DNA of 64,000 nucleotides from CBDCFT01 sp965216365. Its GTDB lineage: Bacteria > Pseudomonadota > Gammaproteobacteria > Arenicellales > CBDCFT01. The translations under genes and the position numbers were made by a program. The notes beneath the pieces are model-generated. The model was not told where the DNA came from and did not search any database. It saw only the letters and a list, made by a program, of their open reading frames with translations. The stretch lies in contig CBDCFT010000027.1 of assembly GCA_965216365.1 (NCBI GenBank), positions 1-64,000 of the forward strand, read 5' to 3'. Every line of letters begins with the position of its first letter. Position 1 is the stretch's first letter. Of the stretch, positions 56,618 through 64,000 are shown in pieces.

Positions 56618-57670
56618 CTAATACGACCAGATATCCACGTCGATACCCTGCTCGCGCAACGCTTCGGAACGCGCCGAGATATAGCGTTGGAAATTCTGTT
56701 CTGTTTTGTATGCCTCGGTCAAAACATAATCAAAAAGCGACTGCGTATGAAACGTCTTGAAAAACGCATCGGCGCGAATGACCTCATTACCTTCACGATC
56801 AAATAACACGATGGACGGTGCGAACTTAATGTCCAGTTCACGCGCCCATTCACTTGCGGTAGTAGATTCTCCTTGCGGCGTTACAACAGCCGTATCCGAC
56901 CACATGTCGAGTTGAACTACATCGAACTGCTCGATAATTTTTAGTGTTTCAGGATCGGACAACGTGTTTTTATGCAGCGTATCGCATTGTTCGCACTGTT
57001 TTTGCTCAAAGAATACCGCCAGCGGCCGGTCACTATCCGCACGCGCAAGTTCATACGGCGGCTGCATGAAAAAATCCTGCTTATTAAGACTGCCGTCTTG
57101 AGCAGGCGGTGCAATCGCAGCGAGATAGTCGGTGTAAGATAATTCCGTTTCTTTGTGTTGATTCACATAGTCCAGCGCCAGACGAAATTGTTCCGGTGGA
57201 TAGTAACCATCCAGACGCAATGCGACCTTACCCTGCTCGTCGAAAAACATCAGTGTCGGCGTGTAATTAACACGTAACGCTTCCGCCAGTGTTTTTTCGG
57301 TGAAGTTCTTGCCGCCGACGTGTACGACATCCAAATCACCCCACATATTGATCGCCACCACATCCAGCTTTTCACGCACGGTGTCGTATATATCTTTTTG
57401 TGCAAAATTATGCTCGACCAAAGCATTGCAATATGGACAACCCTCCTGATGAAAATAAAGCATCAGGCGTTTATCTTGCGCCGCGGCTTCCGCGATATCC
57501 TCTTCAAATTCGAGAAAACTCTCTTTAAACCAGTCCGGCATTACTGTTTCCATCGCGCCAATAAACTTCCCGTGTTCGGTATTTTCCTGCGCCATCGATA
57601 ATGAACCTGCTTGCAACACGACTAACGCAAACACATATGCAAACAAACGAAAACAGCTTTGATTTAACAT
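56618..57670 (-). CDS. Exported tandem thioredoxin-fold protein inserted in the dsr operon
   Basis: 350 residues. N-terminal signal peptide (LFAYVFALVVLQAGSLSMA). Two thioredoxin-fold units: the first at about 60-170 with the active-site CPYC (YFHQEGCPYCNALV) and cis-Pro TPTLMFF; the second at about 205-320 with CEQC (FEQKQCEQCDTLH) and APSIVLF. Both CxxC pairs are kept, so both may be redox active in the periplasm. It lies 4 bases after dsrK and before dsrL, a place where Allochromatium has no gene. A function in reducing persulfides or maturing DsrJ/DsrO is conjecture. Confidence 0.85.
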   Translation of the reverse strand: MLNQSCFRLFAYVFALVVLQAGSLSMAQENTEHGKFIGAMETVMPDWFKESFLEFEEDIAEAAAQDKRLMLYFHQEGCPYCNALVEHNFAQKDIYDTVREKLDVVAINMWGDLDVVHVGGKNFTEKTLAEALRVNYTPTLMFFDEQGKVALRLDGYYPPEQFRLALDYVNQHKETELSYTDYLAAIAPPAQDGSLNKQDFFMQPPYELARADSDRPLAVFFEQKQCEQCDTLHKNTLSDPETLKIIEQFDVVQLDMWSDTAVVTPQGESTTASEWARELDIKFAPSIVLFDREGNEVIRADAFFKTFHTQSLFDYVLTEAYKTEQNFQRYISARSEALREQGIDVDIWSY

Positions 57671-57674
57671 CGCA

Positions 57675-59180
57675 TTAAACCTCCGTACCTAAGTCCAGCG
57701 CATCACCAACTAACTGATGGACGCTCACAATCATATCCATACCCATGCCGTAATAAGGCAACACTTTAGAGAATTGGCTCTTACAGATAGCGCAAATAGC
57801 GGCCATGTGGGTGACCCCATCGTTCTCGATCACTTGTTGCAAAGCTTCCATACGTGGCAACGCGCCTTTGACACGCAGTTCCACCAGGTCGTCGGTAAGC
57901 AAACCACCGCCACCGCCACAGCAAAACGTATTTTCATGAATGGTCTCAGGCGCCATATCGACAAAATGGTTGCACACCGATTTTAGAATCTCACGCGGGA
58001 TAACAAATTGTCCGCCCGGCATGTCGCCCATACGCGATGCGCGCGATACGTTACAGGAATCGTGAAACGTAACGACCTTGTCATCGTTCTCTTCAGGGCG
58101 CAGTTTTAACGCGCCCTTTTGCAGCAAGTCATAAGTGAATTCACAGATATGTTGCGGCGCCGGATAGTTAGAATCGAGAAAATCAAACGGGCCGATAAGC
58201 GTGTTCCAGAAACTGTAAGCCACGCGCCAAGCATGTCCACACTCGCCAACAATGATGCGTTTTACACCGAGATCTAACGCGGCCTCGCGAATACGCATGG
58301 CCACTTTTTGCATGTTCTCGTAGTTGCCGATAAATATGCCGAAGTTAGCGGCTTCCGATGCATAGGAGCTTAACGTCCAGCTAATGCCTGCCTGGTGAAA
58401 GACTTTGGCATAGCCCATCAAACCATCGACATGGGGTTCGGCAAAAAAATCCGCCGACGGTGTAACCAGCAAAACGTCCGCACCTTTCTGATCCAATGGA
58501 AACCTGACCGTAACACCGGTGTCTTCTTCGACATCTTCTTCCAACCCTTCCAGCGTATCGGCCAGTGCAGGCTCAGGTAAACCAAGATTGTTACCAATCT
58601 TGAATACCTTACCGATGATTTCGTTGGAGTATTTCTGACCAACACCGATGGAGTCGAGAATTTCACGACCGGCCATGGTGATCTCTGCCGTATCGATGCC
58701 GTAAGGACAATACACCGAACAACGCCGGCATTCGGAACACTGATGGTAATACTTGTACCAGTCGTCGATGACTTCTTCGCTGAGATCGATCGCGCCGACC
58801 AGTTTGGGGAAATGCTTGCCGGCGAAAGTAAAATAGCGCCGGTACACTTTGCGTAACAAATCCTGTCGCGCAACCGGCATGTTCTTTGGATCCGCCGTGC
58901 CGAGATAATAATGACATTTATCGGTACAGGCGCCACATTTGACGCAGGCATCGAGGAAAACCGGCAGAGATCGATACTTGCCCAGCAACTCTTCCATTTT
59001 ATCCAAGGCGACTTCTTTCCAGTTGTCGACCAACTCGCCTGGAAACCCCAACGGTTCCTGATGATCGGCTTTGGCTACAAACGGTTTACTATGAGCCATG
59101 GCGTTCACCTGTATCGGCGGAATTACCGGGTACGCTTTAAGCTCGGGTGTCGCGAATTCCTGTTTGCCGGAGGCTGTCAT
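57675..59180 (-). CDS. dsrK: DsrK, HdrD-like iron-sulfur subunit
   Basis: 501 residues. Two 4Fe-4S motifs (CVKCGACTDKC, CSECRRCSVYCPYG) and CCG-type cysteine regions (ECGHAWR, FHDSCNVSRASR, FCCGGGGG), as in heterodisulfide reductase D. It is thought to interact with DsrC trisulfide or disulfide on the cytoplasmic face of DsrMKJOP. 11 bases follow dsrM. Confidence 0.95.
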   Translation of the reverse strand: MTASGKQEFATPELKAYPVIPPIQVNAMAHSKPFVAKADHQEPLGFPGELVDNWKEVALDKMEELLGKYRSLPVFLDACVKCGACTDKCHYYLGTADPKNMPVARQDLLRKVYRRYFTFAGKHFPKLVGAIDLSEEVIDDWYKYYHQCSECRRCSVYCPYGIDTAEITMAGREILDSIGVGQKYSNEIIGKVFKIGNNLGLPEPALADTLEGLEEDVEEDTGVTVRFPLDQKGADVLLVTPSADFFAEPHVDGLMGYAKVFHQAGISWTLSSYASEAANFGIFIGNYENMQKVAMRIREAALDLGVKRIIVGECGHAWRVAYSFWNTLIGPFDFLDSNYPAPQHICEFTYDLLQKGALKLRPEENDDKVVTFHDSCNVSRASRMGDMPGGQFVIPREILKSVCNHFVDMAPETIHENTFCCGGGGGLLTDDLVELRVKGALPRMEALQQVIENDGVTHMAAICAICKSQFSKVLPYYGMGMDMIVSVHQLVGDALDLGTEV

Positions 59181-59191
59181 ACGCGGTCAAA

Positions 59192-59941
59192 CTACTCGCT
59201 GGTAACGCGCCGGGTTTCCGCTTTCAATTGCTTCGCCCACGCTGCAACATGCCGCTGTTCTCGTGGTGTATCTTTCATGTTGCGTGTCGGACTAAAAAAA
59301 ACACCAGGGGCATGCAACAATTTGCTGAATGGAAAAATCAGCATTAACACGATCACGAGCAACAAGTGAAGCAACAACAAAGGGTCAGACGGTAACGGAC
59401 TCCAGTTGAACGTGACCAGACCCAACGTAAAGGCCTTGAGCGCTACGATGTCAGTGTGCCAAACATATTTCATCAACAATCCCGTCCCCGCAATAGCAAA
59501 TAATAAAACGACCATCAAATAATCCGATGGAGCGGAGATATAACGAATACGATCAACTGCCAGGCGCCGGACAAACAAACCAATCAAACCTATCGCCATG
59601 GCAAACCCGGCATACACGCCGGCCCATTGCATCATTACTACCCAGGACCAGACCGGTTCGGTGAAGTAACGCAAGTGACGTAATAACACCACCAGCATGC
59701 CAAAGTGAAACAACCAACCAAACAACCAGCTCCACTTACTGCCCTTGAACAGACTTTCAAAAAAAACGACCTCGCGAAACATGCGCGCTATAACACCACC
59801 ACGGCTAGTAGGCGCCGGTGTTGTGGGTATAACCAGAGGTGCGGGAGTTTTAGCGTAATACCGTATACGGCTGACGACGCCTATAATCAAAACCAGCGTC
59901 GCTAAATAGAACAATAAACCAAATAGTGTCGCTAACAGCAT
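59192..59941 (-). CDS. dsrM: DsrM, NarI-like membrane cytochrome b subunit
   Basis: 249 residues with five or six membrane helices and His residues that can ligate heme b (WLFHFGMLVVLLRHLRY, LLHLLLVIVLMLIFPFSKLLH). It anchors DsrK and transfers electrons to or from quinone. A 64-base gap separates it from dsrC, the largest inside this part of the operon. Confidence 0.92.
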   Translation of the reverse strand: MLLATLFGLLFYLATLVLIIGVVSRIRYYAKTPAPLVIPTTPAPTSRGGVIARMFREVVFFESLFKGSKWSWLFGWLFHFGMLVVLLRHLRYFTEPVWSWVVMMQWAGVYAGFAMAIGLIGLFVRRLAVDRIRYISAPSDYLMVVLLFAIAGTGLLMKYVWHTDIVALKAFTLGLVTFNWSPLPSDPLLLLHLLLVIVLMLIFPFSKLLHAPGVFFSPTRNMKDTPREQRHVAAWAKQLKAETRRVTSE

Positions 59942-60005
59942 AGTGCACTAAGTGCATACCAAATAGTCAAAGCGATGCAGAACTACACCGTCGCAAAAAC
60001 TCAGG

Positions 60006-60338
60006 CTACACACAGCCGGTAGGCTTGGGTAACCCCGCATACTTACAGGCCTGCTTGGCCGGACCATAAGGAAACAATTCATATAAATACTTGCTGTTGC
60101 CTTTGTCCTTGCCTAGCTTTTTACCGATCGCCTTGGTTAATACGCGCACGGCAGGTGCAATTTGGTATTCCTCGTAATACTCGCGCAAAAAATTAATGAC
60201 TTCCCAATGATTCTCGGATAGATCGCAATCATCTTCAGACGCCATTTTTTCTGCGACATCTTTATCCCAATCGCTTAGATTGGCCAAGTAACCTTCTTCA
60301 TCGGTCTCGTAGGTTTTACCGTTTACTTCTAATGACAT
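60006..60338 (-). CDS. dsrC: DsrC, sulfur-carrier protein
   Basis: 110 residues. The C-terminal arm ends PTGCV with the penultimate Cys109 (CysA) and Cys98 (CysB) in KQACKYAG, 11 residues apart as in working DsrC. Also typical: WEVINFLREYYEEYQIAPAV. It carries persulfide sulfur between DsrEFH, DsrAB and DsrMK. AGGAGG lies 5 bases before the ATG, the best SD in the operon, fitting the high level of DsrC usually seen. Confidence 0.96.
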   Translation of the reverse strand: MSLEVNGKTYETDEEGYLANLSDWDKDVAEKMASEDDCDLSENHWEVINFLREYYEEYQIAPAVRVLTKAIGKKLGKDKGNSKYLYELFPYGPAKQACKYAGLPKPTGCV

Positions 60339-60373
60339 AATGGCCTCCTAAGTACGCCAAAAAGTTTAATGAA

Positions 60374-60676
60374 CTACAACCAGGATTGAACCGCATCGTT
60401 CTCAGCCGCGAGCTTTACAAAACCGTCGTAGCCGACAACTTCGATACCTTCAATCAATTTACCGTTTTCCAACCCGCGGGATTTCAAATCCGGCCCTAAT
60501 GCGTAAAGAGTGTGCTGATTCATCGCGTTAACAATTTTAACTTCGGCCTCGGATCCGCTCACCGCTGCATAGACACCATCTTCAATCAGCAAAATAGCGC
60601 TACCCGGTTTTGCCAGCCGCAAACAGGTGTCCAGGCTGTTTTTTTCGAAGGGTGATTTATTGACAGTATGCAGCAC
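60374..60676 (-). CDS. dsrH: DsrH, subunit of the DsrEFH sulfurtransferase
   Basis: 100 residues, TusB-like (MLHTVNKSPFEKNSLDTCLR, LLIEDGVYAA). Cys18 corresponds to the conserved DsrH cysteine. Part of the DsrE2F2H2 hexamer that passes sulfur to DsrC. It lies between dsrF and dsrC. Confidence 0.94.
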   Translation of the reverse strand: MLHTVNKSPFEKNSLDTCLRLAKPGSAILLIEDGVYAAVSGSEAEVKIVNAMNQHTLYALGPDLKSRGLENGKLIEGIEVVGYDGFVKLAAENDAVQSWL

Positions 60677-60692
60677 TATTCGATCGACTCCT

Positions 60693-61121
60693 TCAGAAAT
60701 TCAAAACCACGTCTTGATCGGCCAGCAAATCCGCTAGTGCGCTTTTATCCACGACATGAATGGACGGTTTTTCCGCCCAATCGTCATCTTCATCTTCCCA
60801 AGTCAGTTCCATTAAATCCGACTCGGACAAACCACGCGCTTGCAGCGATTCTTTCTCGACATATAACTTGTTAACGTCGTAATCACCGAGCGCTTTGTAA
60901 GTCGGTGAAAAATTTTTCATGCCAGTGTCTTTGGTATCCTGACCTTTGACCAACTGAAAAACACCGTCATCAATGAATGCCATGCTGACATCCTGATCGA
61001 ATGCCGCGCCAATCAAAACCACCTCCAGGCCTTCCAGCGCATACACCGTGCCATACGGTGCGTGGCGATTGACATACATGAACCGCTTTACAACACCTGA
61101 TGTCTGCGGCGCTTCTACCAT
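60693..61121 (-). CDS. dsrF: DsrF, subunit of the DsrEFH sulfurtransferase
   Basis: 142 residues from the ATG at 61121, preceded by GGAG at 9 bases; a longer frame into dsrE is rejected. TusC-like core (VKRFMYVNRHAPYGTVYALE, VSMAFIDDGVFQLVKGQD). No cysteine is apparent, in line with a structural role. 4 bases follow the dsrE stop. Confidence 0.94.
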   Translation of the reverse strand: MVEAPQTSGVVKRFMYVNRHAPYGTVYALEGLEVVLIGAAFDQDVSMAFIDDGVFQLVKGQDTKDTGMKNFSPTYKALGDYDVNKLYVEKESLQARGLSESDLMELTWEDEDDDWAEKPSIHVVDKSALADLLADQDVVLNF

Positions 61122-61125
61122 ATTT

Positions 61126-61518
61126 CTAGTCTCCAAAAACCAAAGTGCGGTCCGACTGGATTCCCATTTCAATCAACTGGCCCAGCCCGGAAATGCGAAA
61201 ACCGAGTGCAATATTATCGACATCCTTGCTGTTTCGTTTCGCTTCGTCGGCATCCACAATACCGCGCCGTTGGGCGGCCGCAACACACACGACCATATCG
61301 AGATCATGTTCCTGGGCAAGTTCGCTCCAACGATTCACGATATTGCGGTCATCCTGTGGTGGTGTGGTTAGGCGTGTGCCATTGTTAACGCCGTCGTGAT
61401 AAAAAAACACGCGATAAATTTCATGCCCCTGATCCAATGCCGCTTTAGTGAAGTGATAAGCCGTATCTGACGCCTGGTGCGTGTACGGCCCTTCCGTCAC
61501 CATGATTGAAAATTTCAT
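61126..61518 (-). CDS. dsrE: DsrE, catalytic subunit of the DsrEFH sulfurtransferase
   Basis: 130 residues, TusD-like. The active-site cysteine is Cys78 (DMVVCVAAAQRRG), the same number as the persulfide cysteine of Allochromatium DsrE. Family opening MKFSIMVTEGPYTHQASDTA. Its start is directly adjacent to the dsrB stop. Confidence 0.95.
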   Translation of the reverse strand: MKFSIMVTEGPYTHQASDTAYHFTKAALDQGHEIYRVFFYHDGVNNGTRLTTPPQDDRNIVNRWSELAQEHDLDMVVCVAAAQRRGIVDADEAKRNSKDVDNIALGFRISGLGQLIEMGIQSDRTLVFGD

Positions 61519-62595
61519 TCAGAATCTAATATGTGTGGATGCATTCAGACTCTTACGTGACCCACGCCAATTATCAATATGATATTTCGTAAACGGTAAT
61601 CCCGTTAGTTCGAAAAAGCGTGGCCATCCGATACGATCCACCCAATCGTTGATACGCTCCCAATCTTTAGCGTCTTCTTTGTAAACCTTAAGGATACGCT
61701 TCACAATCGCGGTCGCTTCCGGCCAACGTGGCGGGTTGTTGGGAATGCCCGATGCCACCAGTTTTTGAAAACTCGGCTTGGAACGCGCGTTGGAGTGGTT
61801 ACCACCGACCCAAACCGCTAACTTAGTGTGCTCAGGGTCATTGATTTGCATCGGTGGGCAGGGCGGATAACACGCGCCACAACAAATACATTTTTTCTCG
61901 TCCACTTCCAGCGTCGGTTTGCCGTTCACCTGCGCCGGGCGGATGGCAGCGACCGGACAACGCGCGACAACAGAGGGACGCTCACAAACATTCGCCACCA
62001 GATCATGATTGATTTTTGGTGGCTTGGTGTGTTGCACGTTGATGGCGATGTCGCCCTGGCCGCCACAATTAATTTGACAACACGACGTTGTAATGTGAAC
62101 CCGGTTAGGCATTTCGCAATTCTTAAACTCATCGACGAGTTCGTCCATCATCGCTTTGACAACCCCGGATGCGTCGGTGCCGGGTATATCGCAATGCAAC
62201 CAGCCCTGGGTATGGGAAATCATCGCGACGGAATTCGCAGTACCACCGACAACAAATCCTTCGCCTTCCAGGGCGGATATTAACGGATCGACCTTGGCCT
62301 CGTCCGCCACCATGTATTCGATATTGCTGCGAATGGTAAAACGCACATGACCATCGGCATATTGATCGCCTATGTCACACAGTTTGCGCAGCGTAAACAT
62401 ATCCAATATGCGTTGTGTACCCGCTTTGACTGTCCAGATAGCATCGCCGCTGTGGGCCACATGCCGCAATACACCCGGGCGCGGATGATCGTGCCATTTC
62501 CAGTTGCCGAAATTTTTCAGCATGACCGGATGCATATATTGAAAACCGTCAGGACAACCCGATTCGATCGGTTGACGCATTTCTTTTTTAGCCAT
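61519..62595 (-). CDS. dsrB: DsrB, dissimilatory sulfite reductase beta subunit
   Basis: 358 residues. Siroheme/4Fe-4S region THVHITTSCCQINCGGQGD-type (in this window VHITTSCCQINCGGQGDIA), then CERPSVVARCPVAAI, and a ferredoxin insert CICCGACYPPCPP. It forms the alpha2-beta2 enzyme with DsrA that oxidises sulfide-level sulfur from DsrC to sulfite. 37 bases follow dsrA. Confidence 0.96.
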   Translation of the reverse strand: MAKKEMRQPIESGCPDGFQYMHPVMLKNFGNWKWHDHPRPGVLRHVAHSGDAIWTVKAGTQRILDMFTLRKLCDIGDQYADGHVRFTIRSNIEYMVADEAKVDPLISALEGEGFVVGGTANSVAMISHTQGWLHCDIPGTDASGVVKAMMDELVDEFKNCEMPNRVHITTSCCQINCGGQGDIAINVQHTKPPKINHDLVANVCERPSVVARCPVAAIRPAQVNGKPTLEVDEKKCICCGACYPPCPPMQINDPEHTKLAVWVGGNHSNARSKPSFQKLVASGIPNNPPRWPEATAIVKRILKVYKEDAKDWERINDWVDRIGWPRFFELTGLPFTKYHIDNWRGSRKSLNASTHIRF

Positions 62596-62632
62596 CTGTA
62601 TCTCCGTCTAATAAATGTACCGGGTTACCGGT

Positions 62633-63901
62633 TCAAGCAGCCGCGGCTGCTGATTTCTCTTCCGCCTTGCGTTGAAACCATTTTTCCGCTTCTTCATCCC
62701 AACCATCCATGCGCACATAAGAACTCTCGCGCGGATGGCTCACCATATTGGGATCAACATCAACGCCGATACCTTCGAGAAAATTGACCAGACCGATGCG
62801 TTCGATCATCTCGCCACAGCGTTCATGCTCAAGCCCGTTCTCCGCCCAGAAATCGATGGTTTCTTCCGCGATCTCAACGATACGTTCGTAATCTTCTTCG
62901 GTTTCGAGCTTCATGAACGGCACAACAACAGTGCCCATCAAATCGCCGATTTTCAGGGTACGCTTGCCGCCCATTAAAACGCTGACGCCGCGATCATCAC
63001 CCGGTGACAACGCCTTGGGCACGACATTCAAGCAGTGCATGCATTTGACACAGTTACGATCTTCGATTTCCAATTTGTCATCGTCGGTTAACGACATGCA
63101 GTTAGTCGGGCAACGGGTGATGATGTTGTCGATCACATGTTGGCGGCCTTTGACATCGAGATAAGCCTTGAATTCGTCCTGGTCGATCTTGATTTCGTCA
63201 CGCCAGGTGCCGATAACCGCCATGTCCGCACGTTCGATGGAATTCATACAATCGTTCGGACAACCGGACACTTTAAATTTAAACTTGTACGGTAACGCTG
63301 GGCGATGCACGTCGTCGGTAAAATTATTCACCAGGGTGCGGTGAATCTTGTGTTCGTTAGCACAGGATTGTTCGCAACGAGCGGAACCGACACAGGACAT
63401 CGCAGTCCTAACACAAGGGCCGGCGCCACCGAGATCGAAACCATAGTCGTTGATTTCGTCGAAAAAGTGCTGGGTGTTTTCGGTTGTCGCGCCAATGAAC
63501 ATGATATTGCCGGTTTGACCATGAAAGGTAACCAGACCCGAACCCCATTTTTCCCAGCTCTCGCCAAGCTGGCGCAGAATATCGGTGGTGTAAAAATTAC
63601 CTGCCGGCGGTTGCACGCGCAGAGTATGAAATTCTTTCGATTCAGGAAACTGCTTACCCACTTCGGAAAAACGCGGAATAATGCCGCCACCATAACCATA
63701 AACACTCACGGTGCCACCTTTCCAGTAACCCTTGCGCGTTTCGTAGGAATGCTCAAGCTGACCCAACAAGTCATTGGCCATGCCGTTGATGCGGTCGTCG
63801 GGGTGGTCATCGCGCATGCGTTTTATGCCCGAAACAAAACTCGGCCATGGCCCGTTTTCCAACTCATCGAGCATGGGTGTGGGGTGTTTATTATCCGACA
63901 T
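62633..63901 (-). CDS. dsrA: DsrA, dissimilatory sulfite reductase alpha subunit
   Basis: 422 residues. Siroheme-4Fe-4S motifs CVGSARCEQSC and GCPNDCMNS; ferredoxin domain TRCPTNCMSL and DRNCVKCMHCLNVVPKAL. N-terminal VYGYGGGIIPRFSEVGKQFP. First gene of the operon as seen, with AGGAG about 10 bases before the ATG. The promoter lies between 63902 and the window end or beyond. The Ala-rich tail KSAAAAA is not part of the catalytic core. Confidence 0.96.
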   Translation of the reverse strand: MSDNKHPTPMLDELENGPWPSFVSGIKRMRDDHPDDRINGMANDLLGQLEHSYETRKGYWKGGTVSVYGYGGGIIPRFSEVGKQFPESKEFHTLRVQPPAGNFYTTDILRQLGESWEKWGSGLVTFHGQTGNIMFIGATTENTQHFFDEINDYGFDLGGAGPCVRTAMSCVGSARCEQSCANEHKIHRTLVNNFTDDVHRPALPYKFKFKVSGCPNDCMNSIERADMAVIGTWRDEIKIDQDEFKAYLDVKGRQHVIDNIITRCPTNCMSLTDDDKLEIEDRNCVKCMHCLNVVPKALSPGDDRGVSVLMGGKRTLKIGDLMGTVVVPFMKLETEEDYERIVEIAEETIDFWAENGLEHERCGEMIERIGLVNFLEGIGVDVDPNMVSHPRESSYVRMDGWDEEAEKWFQRKAEEKSAAAAA

Positions 63902-64000
63902 AAATATTTTCTCCTTGGTTCCAGATGGGGTTCAGGAAAATTCGACCAGCGTCGTGGTTTGTAAATTTAAACGCATTGTAAGCGCTACCCGTACTTAACA
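63902..64000 (-). promoter_or_regulatory. Leader region of the dsr operon
   Basis: 99 bases to the window edge. It holds the dsrA ribosome-binding site (AAGGAG). No unmistakable -35/-10 pair was assigned. No further gene begins here. Confidence 0.4.

Noticed and set aside
49825..63901. Reading the dsr genes as a sulfate-reduction operon
   Set aside because: dsrEFH and dsrL are present and dsrD is not seen, which points to the oxidative (reverse) pathway.

Overview
The window looks like a gammaproteobacterial sulfur oxidiser. The right 14 kb (49825-63901, minus strand) is an almost complete reverse dissimilatory sulfite reductase operon, dsrABEFHCMK-[thioredoxin]-L-J-O-P-N-R plus a GlcG/HbpS-like gene. 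dsrEFH and dsrL are markers of the oxidative direction, and the order is that of purple and colourless sulfur gammaproteobacteria such as Allochromatium. No genus can be named from the sequence alone.

Layout from left to right. 1-1571: a truncated phage/contractile-tail-tube-like gene and a lipoprotein, with a consensus CRP-type site upstream. 2086-6259: a PatB/MalY-like C-S lyase, a MoaD-like/BNR-repeat pair and an aldehyde dehydrogenase. 6343-10423: a two-component system (histidine kinase and sigma54 response regulator) bracketing a collagen-like Gly/Ser/Thr-rich lipoprotein gene. That lipoprotein gene has a consensus -24/-12 promoter and a strong terminator, so the three genes read as one small regulon. 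10411-13437: glutathione S-transferase, fatty-acid desaturase and a frameshifted class III aminotransferase. 13562-20913: a methylated-amine cluster (MttB-like methyltransferase, two dimethylglycine/sarcosine-dehydrogenase-like flavoproteins, a sulfotransferase) in which three genes carry about nine indels. 20928-21757: bioY and an intact tRNA-Arg(CCT).

21758-49824 is accessory DNA. Two further copies of the 3' part of the tRNA-Arg (27496-27541 and 49769-49814), each at the end of a diverged ~300 bp direct repeat, mark it as two stacked integrations. The first segment carries a 1380-residue winged-helix/STAND-NTPase/WD40 protein divergent from a small secreted protein. The second carries an IS481 element, a Tn3 transposase remnant, a LysR fragment, a complete nucleoside uptake and salvage operon (BMP binding protein, ATPase, two permeases, cdd, deoC, deoA), a PAN-repeat protein with an M23 peptidase, IS3 and integrase remnants, a second methylated-amine module (MttB-like, TMADH-like, TetR), a LysR/SDR divergent pair with a perfect operator-like inverted repeat, and an IS110 transposase.

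The genes suggest a chemolithotroph that oxidises stored or reduced sulfur through rDsr and also scavenges nucleosides and N-methylated compounds, the latter probably feeding methyl groups into the folate pool. All assignments are made by reading motifs; no database search was run.
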